From CAYUPI01 sp964446585 (lineage in GTDB: Bacteria > Verrucomicrobiota > Verrucomicrobiia > Limisphaerales > UBA8199), in the NCBI GenBank assembly GCA_964446585.1, contig CAYUPI010000012.1, positions 68,381 to 132,380 on the forward strand: a DNA stretch of 64,000 nt, given 5' to 3'. Shown one piece after another: positions 8,001 to 17,300 of this stretch; the stretch's first letter is position 1, and every line of letters starts with the position of its first letter. The notes under the pieces were generated by a model. That model saw nothing but the letters and a program-made list of their open reading frames with translations. It had not been told where the DNA came from and did no database searches. The translations under genes were made by a program, and so were the position numbers.

Positions 8001-8549
8001 CTGGTCGCGCAATCTGTGCCCGCCCGCTCCTTCCGCAGAAACAAGCTGAGGCGACGGAGGCAAACGGCGTGCGTGAGCAGAGGATCGCCGAGGTCTCCCC
8101 GCTCGGCAACAGATGTAGTTATATTAAACCACAGGTTTTCAGCCATGTGACATTCTCCAATGTGCGTAAATCTGGGGACATCCAGTGGATACCTAGTCCC
8201 GTAGCAAGAAAACGCACAGATGGGAGATCTTGTTGAAAGATCCGGTGGATTTGGAACGTACGTAAAGGTTAGAAAAAGAGCGCACTGAATTGCGTGCTGC
8301 TAGTCCGATTGTTGGCCTTGCGGGACAGAGGCTGGCTTTTTGTTCTTTTACGAACACCAAAATGTTGCCAATTGGCAACATTTCGCCACATGCCTGACAC
8401 GCAGCGACTTATGTGAGCTTTGATTCATAAGAAGACCGGAGCGCAAGATCTGTGCTAGGCCACGAGCTCCAACGATGCTTCAGCCCGCAGTGAACGCCCA
8501 AGCAACACTGAAAAAGCGCCCGAATTTCCATAAAACTCACGGACGACCA
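8001..8549. other. Intergenic stretch containing a perfect palindrome
   Basis: No protein-coding frame here looks convincing. The only structure I can support is the 24-bp palindrome at 8360-8383, listed separately. A frame running from 8475 into the next gene is open, but its first 25 residues are not protein-like. Confidence 0.5.
8360..8383. promoter_or_regulatory. Perfect 24-bp palindrome, candidate operator
   Basis: Each half reads AAATGTTGCCAA outward to centre, with no spacer and no mismatch. The TTGCC/GGCAA core resembles operators bound by dimeric HTH repressors. It lies about 170 bases upstream of the gene at 8550 and away from the two XRE genes; the protein that binds it is unknown. 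Confidence 0.55.
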
Positions 8550-9278
8550 ATGGCGCGCACGACGAAAGGACGCCAGGTAAAAAGCAAGCACCCTCCGCGC
8601 GAAGAGGCGAAGGTGCAAAAGGGCAAGCAAAACCTCCAAGCGCATTCGGTCGAAACGACCAGGACAGTTGCACTGTCTCCCTTGAGCGAAACGGAGAAAT
8701 CCCAGCTCAGGCAAAGCGAGGAGATTCTGCGCGCTGGATTACAAACGTTTTTGGAAGTGGGAAACGCTTTGTTAACCATTCGGGACGGAAAACTGTACCG
8801 CGCCACTCATCCAACGTTCGAAAGCTATTGCCATGACCGCTGGCACATTGGCCGCTCGTACGCCTGGCGCGTCATGGGTGCAGCCGAGCGCGTCAAATTG
8901 CTTCCAGCCGATTCAAACATTCCCAAGCCGACGAATGAGTTCCAAATACGGCCTTTTCTGAAACTGGAGCCGGAGATATTCCCGAAAGCCTGGGAGCAAG
9001 CGATCCGGAAATCAAAGGAAGCGAAGCTTACCCCGGGGCTAATTCGAGAAGTGATCACTGAGATTGCGCCGGACGCCGTCCGCCCCCGCCGACCGGCAAT
9101 GCGTTCGAGGAAAGCGAGGCCTTTCGGGACGTTCTCTCTTGGCGAGGTCCTGATTCTCCTTGCGGACGTCAAGCGCCGCGTGGAAAAACAGGAAACCCGC
9201 GAGGCACTGGCCGCGCTGGAAAAGGCCGAATGCTTACTCCTTGCGGTTCAAAAGCAGACCTCAACAATTGACGCCTGA
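8550..9278 (+). CDS. Mobile-element-type DNA-binding-like protein (DUF3102-like architecture)
   Basis: About 242 residues from the ATG at 8550 (GGACGACCA precedes it). A basic N-terminal tail (ARTTKGRQVKSKHPP) precedes a helical core with FLEVGNALLTIRDGKLYR, HDRWHIGRSYAWRVMGAAER and LTPGLIREVITE. These resemble ParB/DUF3102-like proteins common on plasmids and integrative elements. A C-terminal helical part follows, FSLGEVLILLADVKRRVEKQ. I infer DNA binding from these similarities only. A diverged copy of the last 50 residues occurs as a fragment at 21992-22153, so this gene family has been copied and broken within the same region. Confidence 0.6.
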   Translation: MARTTKGRQVKSKHPPREEAKVQKGKQNLQAHSVETTRTVALSPLSETEKSQLRQSEEILRAGLQTFLEVGNALLTIRDGKLYRATHPTFESYCHDRWHIGRSYAWRVMGAAERVKLLPADSNIPKPTNEFQIRPFLKLEPEIFPKAWEQAIRKSKEAKLTPGLIREVITEIAPDAVRPRRPAMRSRKARPFGTFSLGEVLILLADVKRRVEKQETREALAALEKAECLLLAVQKQTSTIDA

Positions 9279-9784
9279 CTGCTTGCTGCCGCCATCAGAC
9301 AGTTGTAGATGAAAACTTGCTCCGAATGCAACTGCATAGTCGATGTGGCGCGTTTTCCTGCGTGAGCGGTTGAGCGTAACTGCGAACTGGAGTCCACGCT
9401 CCGGCCCCGCGGTGGTAGTAACGAGCTGCGGTCATCCAAGCCCCGAGGTGGAAAATTTCTTGCCACCGTGTAAAATGTTTTGCCACCATGATCCGCTCCG
9501 GCTTGCCGAGTTGAGGGCATATCCCGGCGAACCCGGGGGCGCCTTTCCGCAACCCACACCAGTCCGGTTCGCAGGGTCGGGTCGCCTCACAGTCGGTCCA
9601 GCTTCCAGCGGCGCAACGGCTTACCGTCGATGCACTGCGAACATCGCCGAACGATTCCGGAGAGCTCGCCCGGTTAAACATTCGACCACCTGTGCTTCTG
9701 CCCGCATTGCAAAATGCCACGAGGTCCCGATGGTATGCCCCCTGCTACTTTTGAATTTCCACCGCTAACCAAAGGACTTTCACT
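9279..9784. other. Intergenic stretch, possible insertion-sequence debris
   Basis: About 500 bases with no convincing gene. It holds a tandem pair of 20-bp repeats at 9448-9487, listed separately, of the kind found near insertion-sequence ends. A possible short frame near 9710 encodes CFCPHCKMPRG, which may be the trace of a zinc-binding protein, but the reading frame is broken. Confidence 0.35.
9448..9487. repeat. Two tandem 20-bp repeats
   Basis: Unit 1 is GTGGAAAATTTCTTGCCACC (9448-9467) and unit 2 GTGTAAAATGTTTTGCCACC (9468-9487), matching at 17 of 20 positions. The ends of each unit are partly complementary (GTGG/CCAC). Adjacent imperfect repeats like this resemble the multiple repeats at the ends of some insertion sequences, or an operator pair. 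No transposase lies next to them. Confidence 0.5.
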
Positions 9785-10621
9785 ATGATGATCCTATCGT
9801 GCGCTGCCGCCTGCGCGGCTTCAGGCAAGAAGAGAGTACTGCTGGTCGTCAAAACATGTGACCGAAAACTCTCGCTGGTTCTCAGGACAGTGTTTGGGAG
9901 GTCGGGTAAACTAGAGCATTGGACGCAGTTTGCCAAACTCACAGGGTTTCGCGCCACGAAACTGGCGCGGTTATTCGGGCTTTCGCTGCGCACCCTGGAG
10001 CGAAAATTTCGGCGCGAATTGCGACGAGGTCCGCAAGGGTGGCTCTACGAACGGCGGCTAATCGGGGTGAGGCTTATGCTCCTCGCGGGATACTCGGTAA
10101 GGGAGGTAGCCCGGAAGCTCGGTTTCAAACACGAAAGCCACTTGTGCCAGCAATTCAGGCGGGAATTCCAACAGACACCGCTGGAATTCGTCACTCACAG
10201 TCGCTGGCGTAAGGGCTCGTTTCCCAAACGCCGGAGCGCAGCCGTCCCCGGCCGCGGCCACTCGCGAACTGGGCGTTTCTCTCCGATTTCAACACAACCT
10301 CGCGAACAAAAATACCGGGCGGGCGCGGTTGACGCCAGCTCCGAACGCGCAAAACGAAAGCGGCCCGAGGTCCGGCGAATCCCCGCTGCATCGAAATTGG
10401 CACCTCCGAGGCGGCCCCTGGACGTTGGGCCTCTGACAGCCAGGGAGAAGGAGGTGCTTGGGCTCCAGGCCGAAGGGCTGTCGTACAAAATGATTGCCGA
10501 CCAACTCCACATCAGCGAGCACACCGTCAACAACGAGCTCTATTCAATCCGACAGAAATTGGGTGCGCACAACGCCATCGAGGCCATCAATGAGATCGCT
10601 GGCGCCAGCGGCCCTGGGTAA
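9785..10621 (+). CDS. AraC-type plus LuxR-type two-headed transcription regulator
   Basis: A 278-residue protein with two different DNA-binding domains. Residues about 47-135 form an AraC/XylS-type double HTH: TKLARLFGLSLRTLERKFRR is the first helix pair and YSVREVARKLGFKHESHLCQ the second. A basic, proline-rich linker follows to about residue 210. Residues about 216-275 are a LuxR/GerE HTH (LTAREKEVLGLQAEGLSYKM, then HISEHTVNNELYSIRQKLG). No receiver or ligand-binding domain is present; the first 45 residues are too short for one. AAGGA nine bases upstream supports the ATG at 9785. It lies just upstream of the RHS operon and the 20-bp-period repeats at 10707-10744, so it may regulate that operon. 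Confidence 0.8.
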   Translation: MMILSCAAACAASGKKRVLLVVKTCDRKLSLVLRTVFGRSGKLEHWTQFAKLTGFRATKLARLFGLSLRTLERKFRRELRRGPQGWLYERRLIGVRLMLLAGYSVREVARKLGFKHESHLCQQFRREFQQTPLEFVTHSRWRKGSFPKRRSAAVPGRGHSRTGRFSPISTQPREQKYRAGAVDASSERAKRKRPEVRRIPAASKLAPPRRPLDVGPLTAREKEVLGLQAEGLSYKMIADQLHISEHTVNNELYSIRQKLGAHNAIEAINEIAGASGPG

Positions 10622-10706
10622 TTGTTTCGCGCCTGATTCGCCCTTCCCCGCGTTAGTCCAGACCTCGCGTGCCCCGCACCCTCGGCGCACGGCCAACGAG
10701 GTCGCG

Positions 10707-10764
10707 TGTCGCTGCCGCATAATCTTTGTCGCCGTCGCATAATCCACATAGGAATTTCTTCCTA
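10707..10764. promoter_or_regulatory. Direct repeats plus palindrome upstream of RHS operon
   Basis: TGTCGCTGCCGCATAATC (10707-10724) and TGTCGCCGTCGCATAATC (10727-10744) differ at two positions and start 20 bases apart. A palindrome TAGGAA-tttc-TTCCTA follows at 10749-10764. The block lies between the AraC-LuxR regulator and the first gene of the RHS operon. AraC-family proteins commonly bind directly repeated half-sites about two helical turns apart, so this is a reasonable operator candidate. Confidence 0.5.
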
Positions 10765-10803
10765 TTGTCCCTAAGACGGGGGAAGGCGTAAAACACTCAC
10801 CGA

Positions 10804-11310
10804 ATGAAGAGCACTGCGAAACTCACTGGCATGAACGGACACACGCTGCGCGGCGCTCTTGCCGAGGTAGCTTCGGTCGAGCCCCTCATCCCATTCCCGA
10901 CGCGGGATGATACACCGCTTAGGAAAGACGCGCTCAAGCGGACCTACTTGGAATGCCTCGGCAAAGTCGGCACCAGGTCCGAGACGCTTCGACACGCAAT
11001 GGTCAGCCTACTCAAGCTGCAAGTTCCTTGGCAGCAGCTTTTGCGCTGGGCAGACGCCGCGGGCCATCGAGGCCGGACCGTAACAAAGCTGCTCAGCCAG
11101 ATCCTCCTGGATCTCGGCATTAGGCGACGGCAGCCCGGCGCAGGTCCCAAACCGCCTCCGGAGGCATTTCTCATCGAGGCCGACGTCCGGCAGCGCTATG
11201 GCGAGCTTGCCCTCAAGTACCTGCGTGCGGCCTGTCGCGTGGCAAAAGCCAGAGACGAAGGCGAAACATCAACGCCAAGACTGCTTAACCCGGCACGGGA
11301 TAACTCTTAA
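10804..11310 (+). CDS. Unrecognised basic protein, first gene of RHS operon
   Basis: A 168-residue, mostly helical, basic protein with no domain I recognise. The C-terminal half, PGAGPKPPPEAFLIEADVRQ followed by YGELALKYLRAACRVAKAR, looks like a conserved module. LLRWADAAGHRGRTVTKLLS in the middle could be a helix-turn-helix-like segment, which would fit a DNA-associated or regulatory role, but this is a guess. It ends 18 bases before the beta-helix gene at 11329, so the two are probably co-transcribed. The start at 10804 has no clear ribosome binding site. Confidence 0.55.
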   Translation: MKSTAKLTGMNGHTLRGALAEVASVEPLIPFPTRDDTPLRKDALKRTYLECLGKVGTRSETLRHAMVSLLKLQVPWQQLLRWADAAGHRGRTVTKLLSQILLDLGIRRRQPGAGPKPPPEAFLIEADVRQRYGELALKYLRAACRVAKARDEGETSTPRLLNPARDNS

Positions 11311-11328
11311 CCCGATACAGGATAAAAC

Positions 11329-14313
11329 ATGAACATGAAAGCCAACCTTTCCGCTTTTTTCGTCTGTGCGGCCACTGTCGCGCAGTTTCAATCACACGCG
11401 CAAGACTCAACCGCCCCCGCCCCGCCCACAGCCCTCGACACCGGCTCCGCCTCCACCGCCGCCGATGCCTACGCTGCCGTGGAGCGCGGCCCTCACCATG
11501 CGGTCTGGCAACGCCTGACTGTTGATGCTCAAGGCGTCACGAATACCCATTCTTATACCGAACTGGCCACCGGCCTCAATTTCTGGAACCCGGCCCTCAG
11601 CCGGTGGGAAGAAACCAAGGAACTCTTTCAAATTACCGACAAAGGCTACGCGATTGCCACCAATGGCCAGCACAAGCTGGTTGTGACACCAGACATCGCC
11701 GCTCCGGGTGGCGCCATTGACTTCCTGGGCCAGGATTCCCAGCGCCTTGTCAGCAGCCCGATGGGTTTGGCATTCCGGGATACCGACAGCGGCAAGACCG
11801 TTCTTATAGCCGGAGTCACGAACTGCATCGGGGAAATGCCAGAGCCGAACGTTATCGTGTTTCCGAAGGCGTTCGACACCCTCAAGGCTGCTATATCATA
11901 CACCTATCGGCGCGCTGGCATCGAGCAGGACGTCATTCTATATCAGCAGCTTCCGTCCCCTGCGGATTACGGTTTTGACCCGCAGACGACCGCTTGCGAG
12001 ATCTGGACGGAATTTCTCGGCGCACCTCAGCCCGCCGTGAGCGCCGTTGATGCGTCTGGGGACCAAGCTTTGGATTTCGGCCAGACCCGCATGGGTCACG
12101 GCGTCGCCTACCTGCTCAATGCCAGCGAGCTGGAGCCGGTGCCATTGCAGAAGACCTGGGCCGTCATCGATGGGCGTCAGTTCCTGGTCGAAAGCGTCCC
12201 GTACCGCACCCTGGAACCGCTATTGGCCAAGCTCCAGGCCAGCGTCCCAGCGCCAAGCAACGGCCGAGCGGCCAGCGTCAGCTTCTCTGACCGAAAAGGC
12301 TTCGTTGAGCTCGCCCTTAGAACTAGCCCCAAGCTGACGCAGGGAGCACAGATGGCCAGCATTCGCCCTGGGCGCCTGCCGCATGAGGTCGGTCTCTGCC
12401 TCGATTATCAAACTCTAAATACAAGCCAGACGAATTACACGTTCGCTGCAGATACAACCTATTACATCACATCAGGTGTGAACTTGGCAGGCACTAATAA
12501 TGTCATAGAGGGCGGCGCCGTCATCAAGTTCACAAATAGCACTGCAGCCAAGCTTTCCTTCACGCAAGGCGGCATGATTTGTAACACGGCTCCATACAGG
12601 ATGGCCATATTCACTTCACAAGACGACAATTCAGTAGGCGCAAGTATCTCTGGCTCGACAGGTTCTCCAACGAACTACCCGGGCGCGACCTACCTGAACA
12701 CCCCCGGAACGGCACTGAAACACCTCCGTTTTTGCTACGCGGGCACGGCCGTGTACGACGGGACCTACGCAAATTCGGTTTGGCATTGTCAATTCATTAA
12801 CTGCTCTATGGGCATCCATCGGGACAGCGCCGACGTCGTGCTCAAGAACGTCCTGTTTAGCGGGTGTTCGACCTGCGTAGAAACTGACTACGACATCTTT
12901 GGCGAGCATTTAACCGTTGATGCCTGCTCCGTCTTTGCGCACCATCACGCTGATGACGGCTGGATAACTAACAGCATCTTCACCGCGTCATCCGTCGGCC
13001 CGGTCACGCTCTACTACAGTCTCCAACAGTCCAGTAGCAGCGGGATCTATCAGACCGCAGGAGCAGGTAGCTATTATCTCTGTGACGGTAGCACCAACCG
13101 GGACATCGGAACGACGAATATTGATCCGAATCTCCTCTTGGACCTGCGGCAAAAGACAACCTATCCGCCGCCGGTGCTGTCTAGCACGATCACGACCGAT
13201 ACCACGCTTAGCCCTCAGGCGCAGCGCGATACAGATGTCCCAGACCTTGGGTACCATTACGACCCTATCGATTACATCCCGAGTATCGTGACAGTCACCA
13301 ATTGTACCTTGACGCTTGCTCCGGGCACAGCACTGGCCTGCTACAACCAGGCCGGATTCTGGCTCCGGGAGGGCAGTTCCGTAATTTCCAAAGGAACACC
13401 GCTGGCGCCCATTTGGTCAACGCGCTACCAGGCCGTGCAGGAGCAACCGGTTTCGCTGGGCCTTTATGATCCGGCGCAGGGTTTTTGCTTGGACCCGTAC
13501 CACACTGGCACGCCAGCGCCCGCTGGAGTGTTTCGTTTCACCCGGTTTAGCTGTCCGGCAAATGGGGGCATTCATTTCTACGATAGCAGTTGGGGATTCG
13601 GCAGCTTGCAGTTGCAGGACTCGGAGCTTTGGGGCGGAGCCAACAAATTTGACGGCGCCGCGAACACGGTCGCTGTCCTGGACAATAACCTCTTTCACCG
13701 AGGCAGCTTTTATCTGTTCGATAGCGCGACAAATGCGCTCGCCATTTCGAACAATCTCCTTCGCTTCGTGACAGGCATAGTTGTGAGACAGCTCAGCACT
13801 TCCTCGTGGGCAATCTACAACAACGAATTCGACTCCTGCACCTTCTCGTTGACGTTAGCCCTGACCTCCAGCGGCAACAATGCCTATTGGACTTGCAACA
13901 AGCAGCTTAACCCTACCAACGCCAGCGACATCACGCTGACTAACGCGATCGCTTATCAGGCTGGCCCGTTGGGGACCTTCTATCAACTCACCAACAGCCC
14001 TCTGATCAATATGGGAAGCTGCACTGCGGATCTTACGGGCCTGTATCATTACACGGTAACGACTAACCTCGTGAGCGGATTCGAAATTAAGGAGACCAAC
14101 AGTATTGTGGATATCGGATACCACTACGTTGCCACCGATTCCAATGGAATCCCAATCGACACAGATGGAGACGGGGTTCCGGACTGCCTGGAGGACCTGA
14201 CAGGCAATGGAGTTTACGATTCCTCCGCCGGCGAAACCGATTGGCAGAGCTATAACTCGCTCAATGGACTCACCGGCGCAACGGGTCTCCTAATTTACAC
14301 CCCGCTTAAATGA
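11329..14313 (+). CDS. Large secreted parallel beta-helix protein
   Basis: A 994-residue exported protein; AGGA six bases before the ATG supports the start. A signal peptide (ANLSAFFVCAATVAQFQSHAQ) leads into a 350-residue N-terminal region. About residues 370-900 follow, rich in short beta-strand repeats with Asn/Ser turns (CQFINCSMGIHRDSADVVLK, NVLFSGCSTC), typical of right-handed beta-helix proteins. The end has a calcium-binding type repeat, DTDGDGVPDCLEDLTGNG. It lies directly upstream of the RHS gene (37-base gap), a pairing that suggests the two large surface proteins act together. Ligand unknown. Confidence 0.7.
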   Translation: MNMKANLSAFFVCAATVAQFQSHAQDSTAPAPPTALDTGSASTAADAYAAVERGPHHAVWQRLTVDAQGVTNTHSYTELATGLNFWNPALSRWEETKELFQITDKGYAIATNGQHKLVVTPDIAAPGGAIDFLGQDSQRLVSSPMGLAFRDTDSGKTVLIAGVTNCIGEMPEPNVIVFPKAFDTLKAAISYTYRRAGIEQDVILYQQLPSPADYGFDPQTTACEIWTEFLGAPQPAVSAVDASGDQALDFGQTRMGHGVAYLLNASELEPVPLQKTWAVIDGRQFLVESVPYRTLEPLLAKLQASVPAPSNGRAASVSFSDRKGFVELALRTSPKLTQGAQMASIRPGRLPHEVGLCLDYQTLNTSQTNYTFAADTTYYITSGVNLAGTNNVIEGGAVIKFTNSTAAKLSFTQGGMICNTAPYRMAIFTSQDDNSVGASISGSTGSPTNYPGATYLNTPGTALKHLRFCYAGTAVYDGTYANSVWHCQFINCSMGIHRDSADVVLKNVLFSGCSTCVETDYDIFGEHLTVDACSVFAHHHADDGWITNSIFTASSVGPVTLYYSLQQSSSSGIYQTAGAGSYYLCDGSTNRDIGTTNIDPNLLLDLRQKTTYPPPVLSSTITTDTTLSPQAQRDTDVPDLGYHYDPIDYIPSIVTVTNCTLTLAPGTALACYNQAGFWLREGSSVISKGTPLAPIWSTRYQAVQEQPVSLGLYDPAQGFCLDPYHTGTPAPAGVFRFTRFSCPANGGIHFYDSSWGFGSLQLQDSELWGGANKFDGAANTVAVLDNNLFHRGSFYLFDSATNALAISNNLLRFVTGIVVRQLSTSSWAIYNNEFDSCTFSLTLALTSSGNNAYWTCNKQLNPTNASDITLTNAIAYQAGPLGTFYQLTNSPLINMGSCTADLTGLYHYTVTTNLVSGFEIKETNSIVDIGYHYVATDSNGIPIDTDGDGVPDCLEDLTGNGVYDSSAGETDWQSYNSLNGLTGATGLLIYTPLK

Positions 14314-14350
14314 GCATTACCCAAATCGAACCTCAACTTCAAGAATAATC

Positions 14351-17300
14351 ATGAAAGCCTCAATCTTAACGTCGTCAAGCATGGCGATTCTCTTCCTGGC
14401 AGCCTCGACTGCTCCAGCACCAGCCGCATTGATGACAGGCGGCGAGGCCGTGTCCGCGGTATCAGCAATTACCGAGCCTGGCAGAGGACGGCACCAGATG
14501 CAACGAACGGAGCCGTGGCGGAAGTGGGCAAAGAATCCGCTCACCGTTCGCCTTTCTGTCCAGCCGACTAACGTGTATGCCCTGACCAACACGACGCTGG
14601 AAATCAGCTTGGCCGGAGTTCATTCCACAGTCAATGGGCGCAGCTGCACCGATGTGACCAACGGCCCCTCCTTCGCCGTGGACTTGAATCCCAGGCGAGA
14701 GTACCTGCTCACGCTTGTGGCCACAAATCTGCAATCCATGGAGCTTGACCTGCAGGTCCGGCCAAACTGGCAGCCCCTCTCAACCTCTTTCGGCAGGAAC
14801 ATGTCTGACAGAGAAGAGGCCCCTAAGGATTACACGCTTTGGGTGGACCGCTCCCTTGGAGCAACAGTCAGCGGCGCACAAATCACCGACTCGACCAACT
14901 GCTCCTATTTCAGCAATGTTTGGCGAATCGAAATCAGGGATGAAAAGCTCTTTCACTGGTACGCTGATGACAAGAGCGACGATCCGCAACCTGCTCCTGG
15001 TGACGGCAGCTTCATCCAGATGGGGCCCGCCAAGAGCCTTAGCACAAACCAAATCGCCCTCGACTGGAGCGTCGGCCTCGGCCGTCTGTTTGATGGGGCG
15101 GCCGCCGGCCGACTGCGCATCCGGGAAAGTGGTCTTTCGCGCAAGATCTACACCCCGACCAACATCTACTTCACCGCCAGTTCAACCAACGTCCGCAGCC
15201 AGGTCGAATTGGTGACCTCCTCAGCCGACGGAGTCCTCCGGCAGGTTAAGGCTTACCAGACCTTCGTCGATTTCGTCGCGACAAACGACCAAACGACCTT
15301 GAACTTTTACCTCGTCAGCCAGGTGGCCACAAACAAAGATGAGAATGGCATTTACACAAATGTCACAGGCTCTCCTTTCGTGGCCTGGCTGATTCAAAAT
15401 CCCGAACCATCCACCACCAATAAACTGAACATCATCGAAACGCGGAACGGCGTCTCCACTACCAACTCCTTGGTGTTCGATCCTTCGAGCGGCGCCTGGA
15501 CGCTCAATTATGGCTCTGGGGCCGAACAGCGTACCGAAACCAGGACCATTTCGTTCACCACCAGCCCGGGCACGAACCGAATCGAAACGCTGAGCATCAA
15601 GTACGCCTCATCAAATTCTCCGGCCTACAAATGCATCGAAACCTACCGGTTGTACACCTGGGGATGGGACCTGTTGCAAACGCAGCTTGATCCCGACAAC
15701 AGCAATCTCACGACAACTTTCAGCTTTTACGGCGACACCAACGATCCCATCACCTTCAGCCAGCTAAAGTCAATCACCTATCCGGACGGCTATTGGGAGG
15801 CCCGTCGTTACAACCACGACGATCTCAATTTTCTCGGAGCTCTTCAATATGTTCTTCATCCCTGGAAAAGCCTGCCCTCTAGTAATCCCGATGATGCGAC
15901 CACGAGCAATTCAGATGTCGAGAAGTACGTTTTCAATGCAAGTACACGCCGCCTCATGTGGATAGCGCACTATTACGGCGGGTTGGATGATATCAACCAG
16001 TACAGATGGGACTGGGAGCAGTTCTCTGATGATGCCACCTTCGGGCGCAGTTCCGAGTTTCGAGAATCCTTGATCAATGGCCACAGCCTCGGCACTGCTA
16101 CACTCGCGGCGAGTGATGGGCGCGAGAACGGACTCGCCGGCCATGCGCTCCACCAGATCGGCTCGACCGTTACGAACCTTGCTATGTACTATCACGGCGG
16201 AACCTACAATGCCGCTGCGCGGACCTTTACCACAAACTCAACGACGGTCCCAGACGGGCCTGATTGGCGCCAGTCGGTGCTTTACTACGGCTACCCCGAG
16301 CATCTGGAGGCCAGCGAGGACGACCTCGTCGCCGTCTCCTCGGCGGAAGGTCAGCCTCTCTATGACGCATCAGGCTATCAACAAATAGATCTTGAAACTA
16401 ACCGCTCCTTCAAGGAAGTGCGTATTTTCCAGGCGGGATCCTTGGTGCAACGCGAACTCTCGGTCTTCACCGGCACCGACAGCAACGGAGAGCCGCAATT
16501 TGATCTCTTTCAGCTTTACACTTATCTAAATGATTCCCTTGGCCACGCCACCAATATCGTTTTGTATGACGCCGCCAACTCTTCCACAACACGAACCATT
16601 TACCAGGCTGATTACAAGGGCTCAGCTTCCTACGACGGGGAGCTGGTCTTGTGGGAAACCGATGAGAACGGCATTCGGACAGAATACGCTTATGACTCCT
16701 TGAAGCGCAAGACAAGCTCGGTGAGAAAAGGCGTCTCGGCAGCAGGCGGGTTCCCCGCCCAGGCTGATATTGCGACGACGAACCGCTACGATCCAACAGG
16801 GAAAATCATCGAGATGTCGGTGATGAGCGGCGGTCAGACGCTCACTAACAAGTCCACCTTCGATATTGCCGGCCGCCTAATCACCAGCACAGACGAGAAA
16901 GGACTTACCAGCTCAAATTATTACGAGCTTGGAGGCAGAAAAGTCACGCTGACGTTGCCTAGCGGCGCAACAGACATCAAGGAAAACTACCTGGATCGCC
17001 GGCTTTACAGCAGAACCGGCACAGGCGTTGTCCAGGAAACCCATGATTATTACCCGGCGGCCACTGATCCCGGCGACCACACGGAGCATATTACCGTGCA
17101 GGAAAAAATTAGTTACGGCAGTACTGGTACGCGCTGGAAGAAGATCGGAACCGACTGGTACGGGATAAGAGCCAGATCCGAGTCACCGGATTTCGGCCTC
17201 ACAAATTCGATCGTTGAACACAACGAGTTCTTCACGAGTCAGGGCCAGCCCTCTTACATATACAAATCTGCCCAACCGACTCACCTTCAGACCATCGAAT

